Source: Desulfolutivibrio sulfoxidireducens (lineage in GTDB: Bacteria > Desulfobacterota > Desulfovibrionia > Desulfovibrionales > Desulfovibrionaceae). Taken from it: 64,000 nucleotides of DNA. Position numbers and translations under genes: made by a program. The notes under the pieces are model-generated. The model saw nothing but the letters and a program-made list of their open reading frames with translations. It was not told the DNA's origin and made no database searches. The number at the start of each line of letters is the position of its first letter. Positions within the stretch are counted from its first letter, which is position 1. The DNA lies in assembly GCF_013376475.1 (NCBI RefSeq), contig NZ_CP045508.1:1113501-1177500 (forward strand), given 5' to 3'. Below, in pieces: positions 1-9,400 of the stretch.

Positions 1-885
1 CTCGACGTAGTATTTCTGGTACAGGCCCTTTTCGATGATGTACTTCATCATGCCGCCCAGAAAGGCGATGTCCGTTCCGGACCGAAGGGGCACATGGAAA
101 TCGCAACGAGCGGAGGTGCGGGAGAACTTGGGGTCGACGTGGATGACCTTGGCTCCGGCGTCCTTGGCCTTTAAAACCCACTTGAACGAGATGGGGTGAT
201 GCTCGGCAGCATTGCTGCCCATGATCAGGATGGTGTTTGCGTTTTTGATGTCAATCCAGTGCTGGGTCATCGCGCCGCGTCCGAACGACTCTGCCAGAGC
301 CGGTACAGTGGGGCTGTGTCAGACCCGGGCCTGGTGGTCGATATACACGCCCCCCAGGCCTCTGAACATTTGGTGGGAAACGGCGCATTCCTCGTTGTCC
401 ATCTGCGAGGTGCCGAGTTGGAAGATGCTCTCCACCCGGTTGACGTCAAGACCCTTGTCGTTTTTCTGGACGAAATCCTTGTCGCGCACGTCCTTGACCC
501 GGCGGGCGATGCGGTCCAGGACGAAGTCCCAGTCCTTCTCTTCCCACTTGTCGCTGCCCGGGGCCCGGTAGCGGGGCTTCAAGACCCGGTGGGGGCTCAC
601 GTGCATGGAGTGGAAGGCCGCGCCCTTGGCGCACAGGGCTCCCTCGCTCACGGGATAGTCCGGGTCTCCCTCGGAACTGATGAACTTGCCGTCCTTGACG
701 TACATGATGATATTACAGCAGCACGCACAGAACGGACAGATGGACACCACCTCTTTGGCCCCGGCGATGCGCAATGTGGTCGCATACGCCGCGACGGGCT
801 TCACGTCGAAGCCCAGTCTGGACAGGGACAGGGCTGCCGCGCCCGCGCCCGTCCATTTCATGAATCCTCGTCTGGTCAGCTTCAT
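1..885 (-). CDS. fdhA: Formate dehydrogenase catalytic subunit, selenocysteine type (C-terminal part beyond window)
   Basis: Molybdopterin (Mo/W) formate dehydrogenase alpha subunit, expected in the periplasm, oxidising formate to CO2. Residues 1-34 are a Tat signal with TRRGFMK. Residues 50-58 carry the [4Fe-4S] cysteines (CPFCACCC), and another follows in CAKG. An in-frame TGA at 319-321 is codon 189. Upstream and downstream of it the frame aligns residue for residue with the second fdhA of this window, which has Cys189 in the same place (HQAR-x-CHS against HQAR-x-TGA-HS). It is therefore read as selenocysteine, not a stop. Reading continues open to base 1, so the gene is cut by the window edge. 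The start at 883-885 has AGGAGG in front. The partner fdhB would lie outside the window. Confidence 0.95.
286..321 (-). promoter_or_regulatory. Selenocysteine TGA codon with candidate bacterial SECIS hairpin
   Basis: The TGA is at 319-321. Sixteen bases after it on the mRNA, 302-296 pair with 292-286 (seven pairs, one a G-U) around a GGC loop. The Cys-encoding paralogue has C where A292 and T298 sit, which breaks two of these pairs without changing the protein. The synonymous choices GCT and GCA, unusual in this GC-rich gene, are what make the hairpin. A SelB-recruiting role is inferred from the family. Confidence 0.75.
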
Positions 886-1465
886 GGTTCCTCCTCTTTC
901 CGGCCTGGTCCCGCGCCGCCACAAACCGGCGGCTTTCGGGAGGTTGACCCTTTGACGGATACTTCCGGCGGCTTGCGCCCGCCCCGGCGAGACGTGGCGC
1001 GCCTGCCGTGTCTGGCGCCGGGTCGCGCCGTTCCCCCGGTCGCCTGGTCCGTCCCCTCCGGAAAAAACCTCTCGTTTTCGGCTCTCTCCGGCTGCGGACA
1101 TGTGTCTTCCACATCAATCGATGTGTGACTGACGTTCTGTCTTTATTGGCATAATCAGAAGGTTTGGGTCAACGAAAAAATAAAAAATCCTCAATTATTT
1201 TAATATGTTATTTTGAACACATTAATGGACGCCACAGGGCGGAGGCGGCCGGAAACGTCATTTCGGAGACGAAAAAGCAGGGCGTGTCGTGAGGAAAAAA
1301 AGCGGGAAGGGGTGAAAGGCGATCAGGTCGGGGTGGGGGGGGCGATGGCCAGGCGGGCCGGCCAGGGGTGCGTCTCTTGGAAAATACGGCAGAATTTTTT
1401 TTAAAAATAAAAAACTTCTTTCAAATTCTTGTTTGCAACATGCATCTATCCGAATTTCAAGGACT
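886..1465. promoter_or_regulatory. Gene-free region upstream of the Sec formate dehydrogenase
   Basis: No convincing gene is visible. Bases 1130-1225 and 1385-1450 are AT-rich and probably hold the leftward fdhA promoter. A perfect inverted repeat CACATC-N4-GATGTG lies at 1110-1125. An imperfect one (TAATATGTT, six bases, AACACATTA; 8 of 9 pairs) lies at 1201-1224. The second resembles the stronger palindrome in front of the other fdhA, which could mean a shared regulator; this is inference. I see no clear terminator for the GNAT gene that ends at 1466. Confidence 0.45.
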
Positions 1466-1975
1466 CTATACCAGGGGCAACTCCATGCGCAGGTTGTCCC
1501 GGGGCACGGTGTAGCGGGCGTCCGGACAGCGCTCCACAACCCGGAAGCCGGCCTTCTCGTACATGCTCCGGGATTCGGGCAGGTGGTCCACGGTCCACAG
1601 GAATACCCCGGAAAAGCCGCGCTCCCGGCACCAGGCAAGAGCCCGCGCAAGCATGGCCTTGCCCGCGCCGCGCCGGCGCGCGGCCGCATCCACAATGACG
1701 AAGCGGACCTGGGCGTATCCGGGACGCGGCGTCCGGCCCACCACGGCCAGGGAGCCGATCATGGCCTCCCCGAGATGCGCGGTCACCAGCAGGTCGTGTT
1801 CCGGGTCGTAGGCCTCGAGAAAGGCGCACACGTCCCGGGCCATGAGGATCTCGAACGGCGCGCCGGCCCCCCAGGCCCGGGCGTAATACCGGCCGTGCAG
1901 CTCCACGATGCGGCCCACAGAGCCGGGTTCGTAGCCCTCGCGGAGCGTCACCCGTTCGGTTGCCGTCGCGATCAT
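1466..1975 (-). CDS. GNAT-family N-acetyltransferase
   Basis: 169 residues. The acetyl-CoA binding region is seen as VRFVIVDAAARRRGAGKAM (motif A, RxxGxG/A type), followed by a typical GNAT ending (SMYEKAGFRVVERC). The substrate is unknown. The ATG at 1973-1975 overlaps the TGA of the upstream regulator gene (ATGA), so the two are translationally coupled and probably work together. A longer reading frame reaches 2248 but runs through the regulator out of frame, so the short start is preferred. It is probably controlled by the palindrome in front of the regulator. It may acetylate a small molecule sensed by that regulator; this is inference from context only. Confidence 0.85.
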   Translation of the reverse strand: MIATATERVTLREGYEPGSVGRIVELHGRYYARAWGAGAPFEILMARDVCAFLEAYDPEHDLLVTAHLGEAMIGSLAVVGRTPRPGYAQVRFVIVDAAARRRGAGKAMLARALAWCRERGFSGVFLWTVDHLPESRSMYEKAGFRVVERCPDARYTVPRDNLRMELPLV

Positions 1976-2823
1976 AAGGCGCCTCCCTGATCGGTCGGCA
2001 GGCCCTTTGGCTCCGAACCGGCCTTCTCCGGGAATGGCCGGGCGCGTTCCCACAGGTGTTCGAAGGCCAGGCCCAGCATGGCCGCCAGGCCCCGGTTGTG
2101 GATGACCACGGCAGTGAAGCTCGGCTCCCCGGCCATGGGATCCTGCATGGACACCAGGACCACCTCGTCGTCGAAGGATTGGATCTTGAGCGGAACCTCG
2201 GGAGACAGGCGGATCGACAGGCCCCTGTCCGCAAGCCTCGACATCCATCCGGAAAACTCCGGGTCACCGAGGGCGCCTTCCTCATACAGGGCGCGGTAGG
2301 ACAGGCCCCGGCCCAGGGGCGTGGTCATAAAGGACCAGTTCTGGTCAGGACTGAGGATCATCGGCCGCTTGACGCAGGAGGTGACGCTTCTTTTCGCCGA
2401 CGCCGCCAGGGCCATGGCCCGGTGGGCGATGCGCGCCGAGCCGGACAGAACCTCCACGTAGGCCAGGGGGTCGTTTTGCCGTTTGCCCGCCGCGAAGATC
2501 GGCCCCAGCTCCTCGGCCAGCCGGTCCACGGCCGTCCGGGTCCGGACCCGCTCCCGGTCCAGTTCGGCCAACCGCTCCTGCCCGAGCATTTCCAGGGCGG
2601 ACCGAGGGTCCACGGCGGCGTAGCTCTTGGGCGCGTTCTCGCGCTCCCGGCACAGCCCCTTGGCCGCCAGGGACTCCAGCACATCGTACACCCGTTGCCG
2701 GGGGATTTTGCCCAGGCCGGCCACCTCGGACGGGGTCAGTTCCGGGCGGCCCAAAAGGGCCAGGTAGGCCGCGGCCTCGTAGGCGTTGAGCCCGAGTTGG
2801 GCCAGGGACGCGGGGTCGGTCAT
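1972..2823 (-). CDS. TrmB-like transcriptional regulator
   Basis: 283 residues. The N-terminal winged helix (about residues 1-75: LGLNAYEAAAYLALLG, then TPSEVAGLGKIPRQRVYDVL and a wing) is typical of the TrmB family. A short coiled segment (about 85-115) follows, then an effector-binding region related to the phospholipase-D-like TrmB C-terminal domain. The ligand cannot be read from sequence. The start ATG is four bases from a perfect 17-base inverted repeat that also covers the likely promoter, so autoregulation is expected. The downstream GNAT gene overlaps the stop codon. TrmB proteins usually respond to sugars, but in bacteria they are found with diverse metabolic genes. Confidence 0.85.
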   Translation of the reverse strand: MTDPASLAQLGLNAYEAAAYLALLGRPELTPSEVAGLGKIPRQRVYDVLESLAAKGLCRERENAPKSYAAVDPRSALEMLGQERLAELDRERVRTRTAVDRLAEELGPIFAAGKRQNDPLAYVEVLSGSARIAHRAMALAASAKRSVTSCVKRPMILSPDQNWSFMTTPLGRGLSYRALYEEGALGDPEFSGWMSRLADRGLSIRLSPEVPLKIQSFDDEVVLVSMQDPMAGEPSFTAVVIHNRGLAAMLGLAFEHLWERARPFPEKAGSEPKGLPTDQGGAL

Positions 2824-2827
2824 GTGT

Positions 2828-2872
2828 CACCACCTTGAAGTGGTGAAAATATGATACCACTTCAAGGTGGTG
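2828..2872 (-). promoter_or_regulatory. Palindromic operator overlapping the TrmB-like gene promoter
   Basis: Arms CACCACCTTGAAGTGGT (2828-2844) and its exact complement (2856-2872) flank an 11-base spacer. On the minus strand TTGACA (2876-2871) lies 17 bases from CATATT, a plausible -35/-10 pair. One arm sits between these boxes. The other covers the expected transcript start and the AGGTGG ribosome site. Binding would block both promoter use and early elongation. Confidence 0.8.
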
Positions 2873-2943
2873 TCAAGCCCGGGGCACGAGAAAATCCCTC
2901 CGGTCCGCACGCCCGGTTTCCAAGAGGCGGGCGGGGGAGGGGA

Positions 2944-5835
2944 TCAGTCGGTCATCTGGCGCCTGGCCATGGCCACGTACCGGCCGCCCCGGGCCAGAAG
3001 CTCGGCGTGGGTCCCGGACTCGACGATCCGGCCGTCCTCCAGGAAAAAGATGCGGTCGGCGTTCTGGATGGTGGACAGGCGGTGGGCCACCACCACCCGG
3101 GTGATGTTCATGGCCGTAAGGCTTGCGCTCACGGTCTCCTGGGAGCGGTTGTCCAGGGCGCTGGTGGCCTCGTCGAAAAAAAGAATGCGCGGCTTGCCGG
3201 CCAGGGCCCGGGCGATCAACAGCCGCTGCCGCTGGCCGCCGGACAGGGTGCCCATGCCGGCGCTGACCGGGGTGCGCATGCCCAGGGGCATGTCCTCGAT
3301 ATCCTGGGCCAGGCCGGCCCCCCGGGCCGCGGCCCAGGCCTGGTCCAGGGTGATGTCCCGCGATCCGGAGATGTTGGAGAAGATGTCGCCGGGCAAAAGG
3401 GCCCCGTTTTGCAGGACGGCCCCGATGTTGCGCCGCCGAAAGGCCGTCAGGTCGAAATCCGCCAGATCCAGGTCGTCGTAGTAGATCGACCCGGACTCGG
3501 GCCGCTCGAAACCGAGCAAGAGGCGCAACAGGGTCGATTTGCCCGAACCGGAGGGACCGGCCAGGGCCACGAATTGCCCGGGCTCCACCCGCAGGTGGAT
3601 GTCGTCGAGGATGACCGGGCCGTCCGGGATGTACCGGAAGGTCAGGCCCACGATCTCGATGCCGCCGGCCAACTGTCCCGGGTCCTCGCCCTTGCCCGAG
3701 GATTCCGGGGTGGCCTCGAGAATGGGAGAAAGCCTCTTGTAGACCGGAATCACGCGGTTGATGTCCGTGGCCGCGCGGGTGAGTTGGATCATGGCCCCCT
3801 GCACCAGGCCGAAGGCCGACAGGAAGGCCAGAAACGTTCCCGCGGAGGCGGCGCCTTCGTTTTGCTCCTCGAAGGCCGCGGCGAACAGGACAATGGTCGC
3901 CAACAGCGGAAAGACGAGCTCGAAGACGCACAGCATGTCGGACCAGAAATAGCCCTGCCTGGCCGCGCCAAGGGTCTTGGATTTGTGCTCGGCCCACAGG
4001 GCGAAGGCCCGGGGCTCGCTGCCCGAGAGCTTGAGTTTGGCGATGCCGGACAACAGCTGGATGACCAGGCCCGAAAGCGTGCACCGGGCCGCGTGGTACG
4101 CCCTCCAGAAGCGTCGCACGTACAGGTTGATGCCCAGGGACCCGGCGGCGCCGAGAACAAGGAGCAGCAGGGCGACCCTGGCCAGGGACGCGTCGTAATA
4201 AAAAAGCAGGGCGAGGTTGGCGAAGGCGAAGATGCTGGAGAACAGTCCGGTGAAAACCGAACCGGCCAGGCTGTTCCGGATGAACCACAGGCCCTCGGCC
4301 CGCTCGGCCAGGGCCCCCGGGGCCTCAAGACGGAAAAACGACGTGGGCAGCCGCAACAGCCGGTCCCACAGGGCCGGTTCGAGGTTGAGGTCCACCAGGG
4401 CCACGAAGCGTTGCAGGGCGATGTTGCGGGCCACCTCGATCAAAAGCCCGGCCAGGGCGCACGAGGCCAGAAGCATGGCCATCTGGGCCAGGAGACTTCG
4501 GTTCGCGCCCGGGATGATCTCGCTGAACACCAGGCCCGTGACCACCGGGACGGCCATGCCCAAAAGTCCCATGAGCACGCTCCCGGCCACGAGCGTCACC
4601 GCGTCCCGGCCGCAGCCGTGAAGCCCCTGGCGCACAAGGTCACGGCCGCACAGGGGCCGGTCCGGAAAGGGGCGGATGAAGCTCCAGGCCTTCTGGCCGA
4701 TCCGGGCCGCCAGTTCCCGGGTCACGGGGCGGCTTTCGCCGCTTGCCGGATGCATGGCTTGGTAGCGTCCCGGCCGACGCGCGATCAGGGCCACGGGGGA
4801 ACCGTCGTCGAAAAAACCGACAAAGGGGCCGGAATCGTCGCGCCACCACTGTCCCCGAAGCGTCACCGGGCGGGCCCGAAGGCCCAAAGACTCGGCCGCC
4901 CGGGGAACGTCGGCCGGCTCCGGCTCCCCGACATGACGTCCCGCCGGGGCCGGGACGCCCAGGGACCGGGCCACCAGCTCGCAGGCCGCGACAAGCGGCG
5001 ACCCCTCGGAGACGGGATGGTCGCGCGGGTCCTCTTTTTTCAGGGACCGGGCCAGAAGATCCAGGGCCCCGCGCGTGACCCGGCGGTCGACCTGGGATTT
5101 TTGCTTGATCACGTTGAACACGTCCACGGCCGTCACCCGGGCGTCGAGATCCAGGCAGGCCAGGACCACATCCAGGTGCGCGCGCAGGACAATCGGAAGC
5201 AGTCCCTGGCCGGCCACGGCCGCAAGGTCGGCCGCCTCGGCCCGTCCGGGACCGGAACAGGCCAGCCAGGTGTCGGGCGAAAGCGGCGTGAACCCGGTAT
5301 CCGGACCGGTTTCCTCCATGCCGCAAAAAAGTGCCCCGGTCCGGACCAGACGCACGAAGACCACGCCTTCGGCCGGACGCAGAACGTCTCCCAGGTCAAC
5401 CTCCATGTCCCGGCCGGGATCAAGCGCCAGGGTGGCCCGGGGTTTGTTGTGGATGCGCCGGCTGACGCCCTGTCCCAGGCGCAACACAAGGCGGGTCAGG
5501 GCCTTTGCGGCCTCGGAGGACCCGGCGCAGGCGTCCAGGAAGTCCCGGGCCGAAATCCTGGCCACCTCGGTCCCGGGCACCCCCACGGCCAGAAGGACCT
5601 GCCCCCGGTCCCCGGCCGGGGACGAGTGGCCCACAAGGACGTCTTCCGAGTCCGCCGAGAACAGATGCTCCCGGGGGCCGCGCAGTTCTCCCCGCGCCAG
5701 GGGGACGGCGAAGACGTCCAGGTGGCCTTTGACCACCAGCCAGACGCTGTCCGGATCGTCGAGGCGAAAGGGGGTCTTGCCGCTGACGGACTGGGTGGGG
5801 GCGTTTCCCGCGAGTTGGGTGAAAAGGGAGGACAT
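2944..5835 (-). CDS. NHLM-type peptide export ABC transporter (second, without peptidase)
   Basis: 963 residues. A long N-terminal cytosolic region (about residues 1-410) without a C39 peptidase is followed by an ABC membrane domain (about 420-690) and a nucleotide-binding domain (about 725-963). The latter has Walker A GPSGSGKST, signature LSGGQRQRL and Walker B ILFFDEATSALD. This architecture is that of the 'NHLM bacteriocin system ABC transporter 2' family, which is always paired with a peptidase-bearing ABC and an HlyD protein, as here. It starts 12 bases after the preceding gene. Expected role: with its partners, moving a leader-cleaved peptide across the envelope. Confidence 0.9.
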   Translation of the reverse strand: MSSLFTQLAGNAPTQSVSGKTPFRLDDPDSVWLVVKGHLDVFAVPLARGELRGPREHLFSADSEDVLVGHSSPAGDRGQVLLAVGVPGTEVARISARDFLDACAGSSEAAKALTRLVLRLGQGVSRRIHNKPRATLALDPGRDMEVDLGDVLRPAEGVVFVRLVRTGALFCGMEETGPDTGFTPLSPDTWLACSGPGRAEAADLAAVAGQGLLPIVLRAHLDVVLACLDLDARVTAVDVFNVIKQKSQVDRRVTRGALDLLARSLKKEDPRDHPVSEGSPLVAACELVARSLGVPAPAGRHVGEPEPADVPRAAESLGLRARPVTLRGQWWRDDSGPFVGFFDDGSPVALIARRPGRYQAMHPASGESRPVTRELAARIGQKAWSFIRPFPDRPLCGRDLVRQGLHGCGRDAVTLVAGSVLMGLLGMAVPVVTGLVFSEIIPGANRSLLAQMAMLLASCALAGLLIEVARNIALQRFVALVDLNLEPALWDRLLRLPTSFFRLEAPGALAERAEGLWFIRNSLAGSVFTGLFSSIFAFANLALLFYYDASLARVALLLLVLGAAGSLGINLYVRRFWRAYHAARCTLSGLVIQLLSGIAKLKLSGSEPRAFALWAEHKSKTLGAARQGYFWSDMLCVFELVFPLLATIVLFAAAFEEQNEGAASAGTFLAFLSAFGLVQGAMIQLTRAATDINRVIPVYKRLSPILEATPESSGKGEDPGQLAGGIEIVGLTFRYIPDGPVILDDIHLRVEPGQFVALAGPSGSGKSTLLRLLLGFERPESGSIYYDDLDLADFDLTAFRRRNIGAVLQNGALLPGDIFSNISGSRDITLDQAWAAARGAGLAQDIEDMPLGMRTPVSAGMGTLSGGQRQRLLIARALAGKPRILFFDEATSALDNRSQETVSASLTAMNITRVVVAHRLSTIQNADRIFFLEDGRIVESGTHAELLARGGRYVAMARRQMTD

Positions 5836-5847
5836 GGTCGGTGCGCC

Positions 5848-8025
5848 TTATTTCTCGAGAAGCGTCCGGTACTGGCCGCCCCGGGCCATGAGCTCCTCGT
5901 GGGAGCCGCGCTCCACGACCCCCCCGCGGCCGAGCACCAGGATCTCGTCGCAGTCGCGGATGGCGCTTAAGCGGTGGGTGGCCACCAGGCAGGTGACCCC
6001 GCGCCGGCGCAGGTTGGCGTCGATGATGGCCTCGGTCTCGGCGTCCAGGGCGCTGGTGGCCTCGTCCAGGATCAGGATCGAGGGGTTGGCGCACAGAGCC
6101 CGGGCGATCTCCAGACGCTGGCGCTGCCCACCGCTGAAGTTGGCCCCGCCGGACGCCACCAGGCTCTCGTAGCCTCCCGGCCGGTGGGCGATGACGTCGT
6201 GGATGCGGGCGTCCTTGGCCGCCTGGACCATGTCCTCGTCCGGGATGGCCTGGTTCCACATGGTGATGTTCTCGCGCACCGTGCCTTCGAATAAAAAGAT
6301 GTCCTGGTCCACGAAGGAGATGGAGTTGATGAGGACCTCCCGGGGGATGGCCTCGCGGGGCATGGCGTCGAAGAGGATGTCCCCGGACCAGGGGGTGATA
6401 AGCCCGCCCACCAGACGGATGAGCGTGGACTTTCCCGATCCCGAACCGCCCACCAGGGCCACCCGGGCCCCGGGCGGCAGGGCCAGGTCGAAATTCGCGA
6501 TAAGCGGCGGTTCAAGCCGCGAATATCCGAAGGTCACGCCCCGCAGCGTCAGGTCGCCGGTCAGGCGCACCGCGCCGCTTGGCAGGGTGAAATGCCCCTG
6601 TTCCCCCGCGGCCGTCCACATGGGGTCCGGATCGTGCCGCATGACCATGTCCACCCGGTCCATCTCCCCTTTCAGGGGCTGCATCCGCGCCCCCACGTTC
6701 GTCAGTTCCCCCACCGGGGCCAAAAATGCGGTCATGAGGCCCTGGAAGGCCACCAGAATGCCCATGGTCATCCCCCCGTCCATGACCTTGACCGCCCCCA
6801 CGCCAAGGATGGCCATGGTGGTCAGGGAGGACAAAAAGACCGGGATGGGACTGACCAGGTTGGTCCAGAAGGAGAACCGCTGCTCGGCGTTCTTGGCCTT
6901 GATCTTGTGTCCGGCCCACTGGGCCAAAAATTCGTCCTCCGATCCCGTGGCCTTGATGGTTTCGACGTTTTGCATGCCGAAAACGCCCATGGCCCGGGCC
7001 TTGCCCTGTTCGGAAAGCAGACGGCCGTAAAGATCCGTGCGCCGCCTGGCAACCAGGCGCAGCACCAGGATGTTCAGGCCCGCAAAGAAGATTCCGATGC
7101 AGGTCAAAAGGGGGTCGTAGACGAACATGACCAGGGCGAAAAACAGCACGGTCGAGAGATTGACGCCGGCCGAGGCCAACTGGAGGGTGATCAGCGTGGA
7201 GGTGACCCCTATGCTTTGCTCGCGGGAGGCGATCTCTCCGTAAAAGCGCTGCACGAAGTAGGAGTAGGGAAGCTTCAGCACATGGTCCATGAAGGCCGCC
7301 GAATTGGTCAACGTCAGCTTCAGGTCGGCCTTGGAATATCCCCTGGCCTGCAACCAGCGCAGGGCGACGCAGATCAAAAGGGTCATGGTCATGCACAAAA
7401 GCAGCGGCTTCATCCACCCGGTGTTCTGGAAAATGAACACGTCGTCCACGAAGATGCGCGAGAATGCGGGGATGGCCAGCCCCGGTAGAACCAGGGCCAG
7501 TCCGGTCAGGAACACGAAGACCAGGGAGGAGCGGATGGTCCGCAGACGCGGCGCCAGGCCGTCCCAAAGCCCGGCGCCGCGACCGCCCCTCTTGAACTCC
7601 GGCCCCGGCCGGAGCGAAAGGACCACGCCGGTGAAGGCCTTGTCGAACTCCCGTATCCCCATGCTGACCGGACCGTTGGCCGGGTCGTTGATGTAGGCCC
7701 GGGTGGCCGTGAGGCCTTCGAGGACCACATAGTGGTTGTAGTCCCAAAAGATGATCAGCGGGGCAAAAAAGCGTCCCAGGGCCGCGGGCTCGACCCGGTA
7801 GCCGTCGCCGACAAGGCCGTATTTGCGCGCGGCGCGCAGCAGGTTTCCGGCCTTGGCCCCGTCACGGGAGATGCCGCATTCGTCGCGAAGGACATGAAGC
7901 GGCACGTGGCGGCCGTAATACTTCAAAATGATGGACAAGGCCGCCGCGCCGCATTCGGCCGACTCCGACTGCAGCACTGTGGGGGTGCGTCGCCGCCTGA
8001 CGCGTGCGGCCCGGGCGTCGTCCAC
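5848..8025 (-). CDS. NHLM-type peptide export ABC transporter with C39 leader peptidase
   Basis: 725 residues. The N-terminal C39 peptidase domain (about residues 14-130) has its oxyanion Gln19, catalytic Cys25 (ECGAAAL), His98 (NHYVVLEG) and Asp114 (INDP), so it should cleave after a double glycine. Membrane helices follow (about 160-450), then an ATPase with GGSGSGKST, FSGGQRQRLE and ILILDEATSALD. It starts with GTG one base after the stop of the HlyD gene, so the three export genes form one operon. A double-glycine peptide gene lies just across the divergent promoter region and is its natural candidate substrate. Confidence 0.93.
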   Translation of the reverse strand: MDDARAARVRRRRTPTVLQSESAECGAAALSIILKYYGRHVPLHVLRDECGISRDGAKAGNLLRAARKYGLVGDGYRVEPAALGRFFAPLIIFWDYNHYVVLEGLTATRAYINDPANGPVSMGIREFDKAFTGVVLSLRPGPEFKRGGRGAGLWDGLAPRLRTIRSSLVFVFLTGLALVLPGLAIPAFSRIFVDDVFIFQNTGWMKPLLLCMTMTLLICVALRWLQARGYSKADLKLTLTNSAAFMDHVLKLPYSYFVQRFYGEIASREQSIGVTSTLITLQLASAGVNLSTVLFFALVMFVYDPLLTCIGIFFAGLNILVLRLVARRRTDLYGRLLSEQGKARAMGVFGMQNVETIKATGSEDEFLAQWAGHKIKAKNAEQRFSFWTNLVSPIPVFLSSLTTMAILGVGAVKVMDGGMTMGILVAFQGLMTAFLAPVGELTNVGARMQPLKGEMDRVDMVMRHDPDPMWTAAGEQGHFTLPSGAVRLTGDLTLRGVTFGYSRLEPPLIANFDLALPPGARVALVGGSGSGKSTLIRLVGGLITPWSGDILFDAMPREAIPREVLINSISFVDQDIFLFEGTVRENITMWNQAIPDEDMVQAAKDARIHDVIAHRPGGYESLVASGGANFSGGQRQRLEIARALCANPSILILDEATSALDAETEAIIDANLRRRGVTCLVATHRLSAIRDCDEILVLGRGGVVERGSHEELMARGGQYRTLLEK

Positions 8026-8026
8026 G

Positions 8027-9400
8027 TCAGCGTCCCGCGCCGGGGGCGGTGTCCCCGACTCCCAGGAGATGCTTGTTCAGGTAGGGGATGAGCAGATCGA
8101 TGGGCCGCTGGGTCTCGGCCACCACCTCCACGGCGCACAGGGTGCCGCTTTTGATCTGGATAGGCGGTCCCTCCCCCGAGGACCAACTGAATCCGCTGGG
8201 GGTCTTTGGATTCTTGCGTAGCGTGCCCTGGATGAGGATGGGCGCGCCGTCCTCGGTCAATCGATCCGCCAGCTCCTCGTATTGCAGGATCCGGACCATG
8301 CCCTGGCGCGAGGCCGGATACTGGGACACGTCCGTGACGTCGCCCAGCATCACCCCGTATTCCTCCTTCTTGACCACGGCCGGCACGATCTGCATGGGCA
8401 TGCCGGCATCGATCTCCATGCCCTGGAAGGGGGGGATGTAGGCCACCACCACAGGGTCGTCATCGTCCCCGGGGTGCAGGGGGAGGCGCTCCTCCTCGGT
8501 GATCTCCATGGTGAACACGGCCTGGCCTTTCTGGATCATATCCCCGGGGTCCTTGTAGATCTCGATGACCCGCCCGCCGTGCAGGGAATGGATTTCGGAA
8601 TCAAGGGCCAGCTTCTCTTTCAGGGCCGCCAGACGCTCCTTGGCCGGGACCTGCTTTTCCAGGACGTTCAAGAGGTCCCTGGTCTTTCTGGCGTCCACGT
8701 CGAGCCTGGACACGAAAAGCTTGGACAACTCCTCTCCGGCCCGCATGACATCCAGAAGGGCCTTGCGGTATTCGTTTTTCTGGTTGTCCAGTTCCGTACG
8801 GGTGGTGAGCCCCCGGGCCAGCAGGTCCTCGAAGACGCGGACGCGTTCCTCCAGGGCCATCACCCGCTCGCGGCCCAGACGCACGGCGTCCTCCAGGGTC
8901 TGGCGCTGCTTGTCAAGGTACTTTAATCCCAGGGTCGCGTTCTCGGACTGGAAGCGTTCGATGAAGGCCATCTCCTCGTTGAGCTTCTCCAGCATCTTTT
9001 CCGCCTCGCGCACCTGGTTGGCCAGTTCCGGCTGCTGCACCCGGGCCACGAGCTGCCCCGGGGCCACGGCGTCGTTCTCCTTGACGTACACCTCGATCAC
9101 CTGTCCCTGACTGGTGCTGATCACGTCGAACAGCGCCCCGGGCTTGATGATGATCCCCAGTCCCCGGACCTTGGTGGTGACCTCCCCGAAAAAACCCCAG
9201 CCAAGCGACGCGGCGATGATGATTCCCAGGGCCGTCAGAAGGATCCAGTCCCGGGGAACGACCACGCGCACGGCGATGTCCAGTTCCCGGGGCGAGGACA
9301 GGTCGGCGGGGCACGATTTCCGATACGGGTGGCGTTTCCTGCCCCGGCCGGATTTTTCCCCGGCTGGCGTTGCGGCGGGTTCGGGCGCTGTATTGTCCAT
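8027..9400 (-). CDS. NHLM-type HlyD/membrane-fusion protein
   Basis: 457 residues from the chosen ATG (MDNTAPEP). One membrane helix lies near residues 52-72 (WILLTALGIIIAASLGWGFF). It is followed by a lipoyl-like half (GQVIEVYVKENDAVAPGQLVA), a long helical hairpin rich in Glu, Arg and Leu (about 110-260), and the second lipoyl half (GGRVIEIYKDPGDMIQKGQAV). It belongs to the 'NHLM bacteriocin system secretion protein' group and should bridge the ABC transporters to the outer envelope. In-frame starts exist up to 9517, but the upstream part is basic and low-complexity; neither start has a strong ribosome site. First gene of the leftward operon. Confidence 0.88.
   Translation of the reverse strand: MDNTAPEPAATPAGEKSGRGRKRHPYRKSCPADLSSPRELDIAVRVVVPRDWILLTALGIIIAASLGWGFFGEVTTKVRGLGIIIKPGALFDVISTSQGQVIEVYVKENDAVAPGQLVARVQQPELANQVREAEKMLEKLNEEMAFIERFQSENATLGLKYLDKQRQTLEDAVRLGRERVMALEERVRVFEDLLARGLTTRTELDNQKNEYRKALLDVMRAGEELSKLFVSRLDVDARKTRDLLNVLEKQVPAKERLAALKEKLALDSEIHSLHGGRVIEIYKDPGDMIQKGQAVFTMEITEEERLPLHPGDDDDPVVVAYIPPFQGMEIDAGMPMQIVPAVVKKEEYGVMLGDVTDVSQYPASRQGMVRILQYEELADRLTEDGAPILIQGTLRKNPKTPSGFSWSSGEGPPIQIKSGTLCAVEVVAETQRPIDLLIPYLNKHLLGVGDTAPGAGR

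Noticed and set aside
319-321. In-frame stop in the first fdhA as a sign of a pseudogene
   Set aside because: The frame continues with full similarity to the paralogue, and the TGA is exactly at the active-site Sec/Cys position.
2851-5970. 1039-residue open frame on the plus strand opposite the NHLM transporter genes
   Set aside because: It is the antisense of two clear ABC genes, has no recognisable domain and is Gly/Gln/Arg-rich, as expected for shadow frames in very GC-rich DNA.
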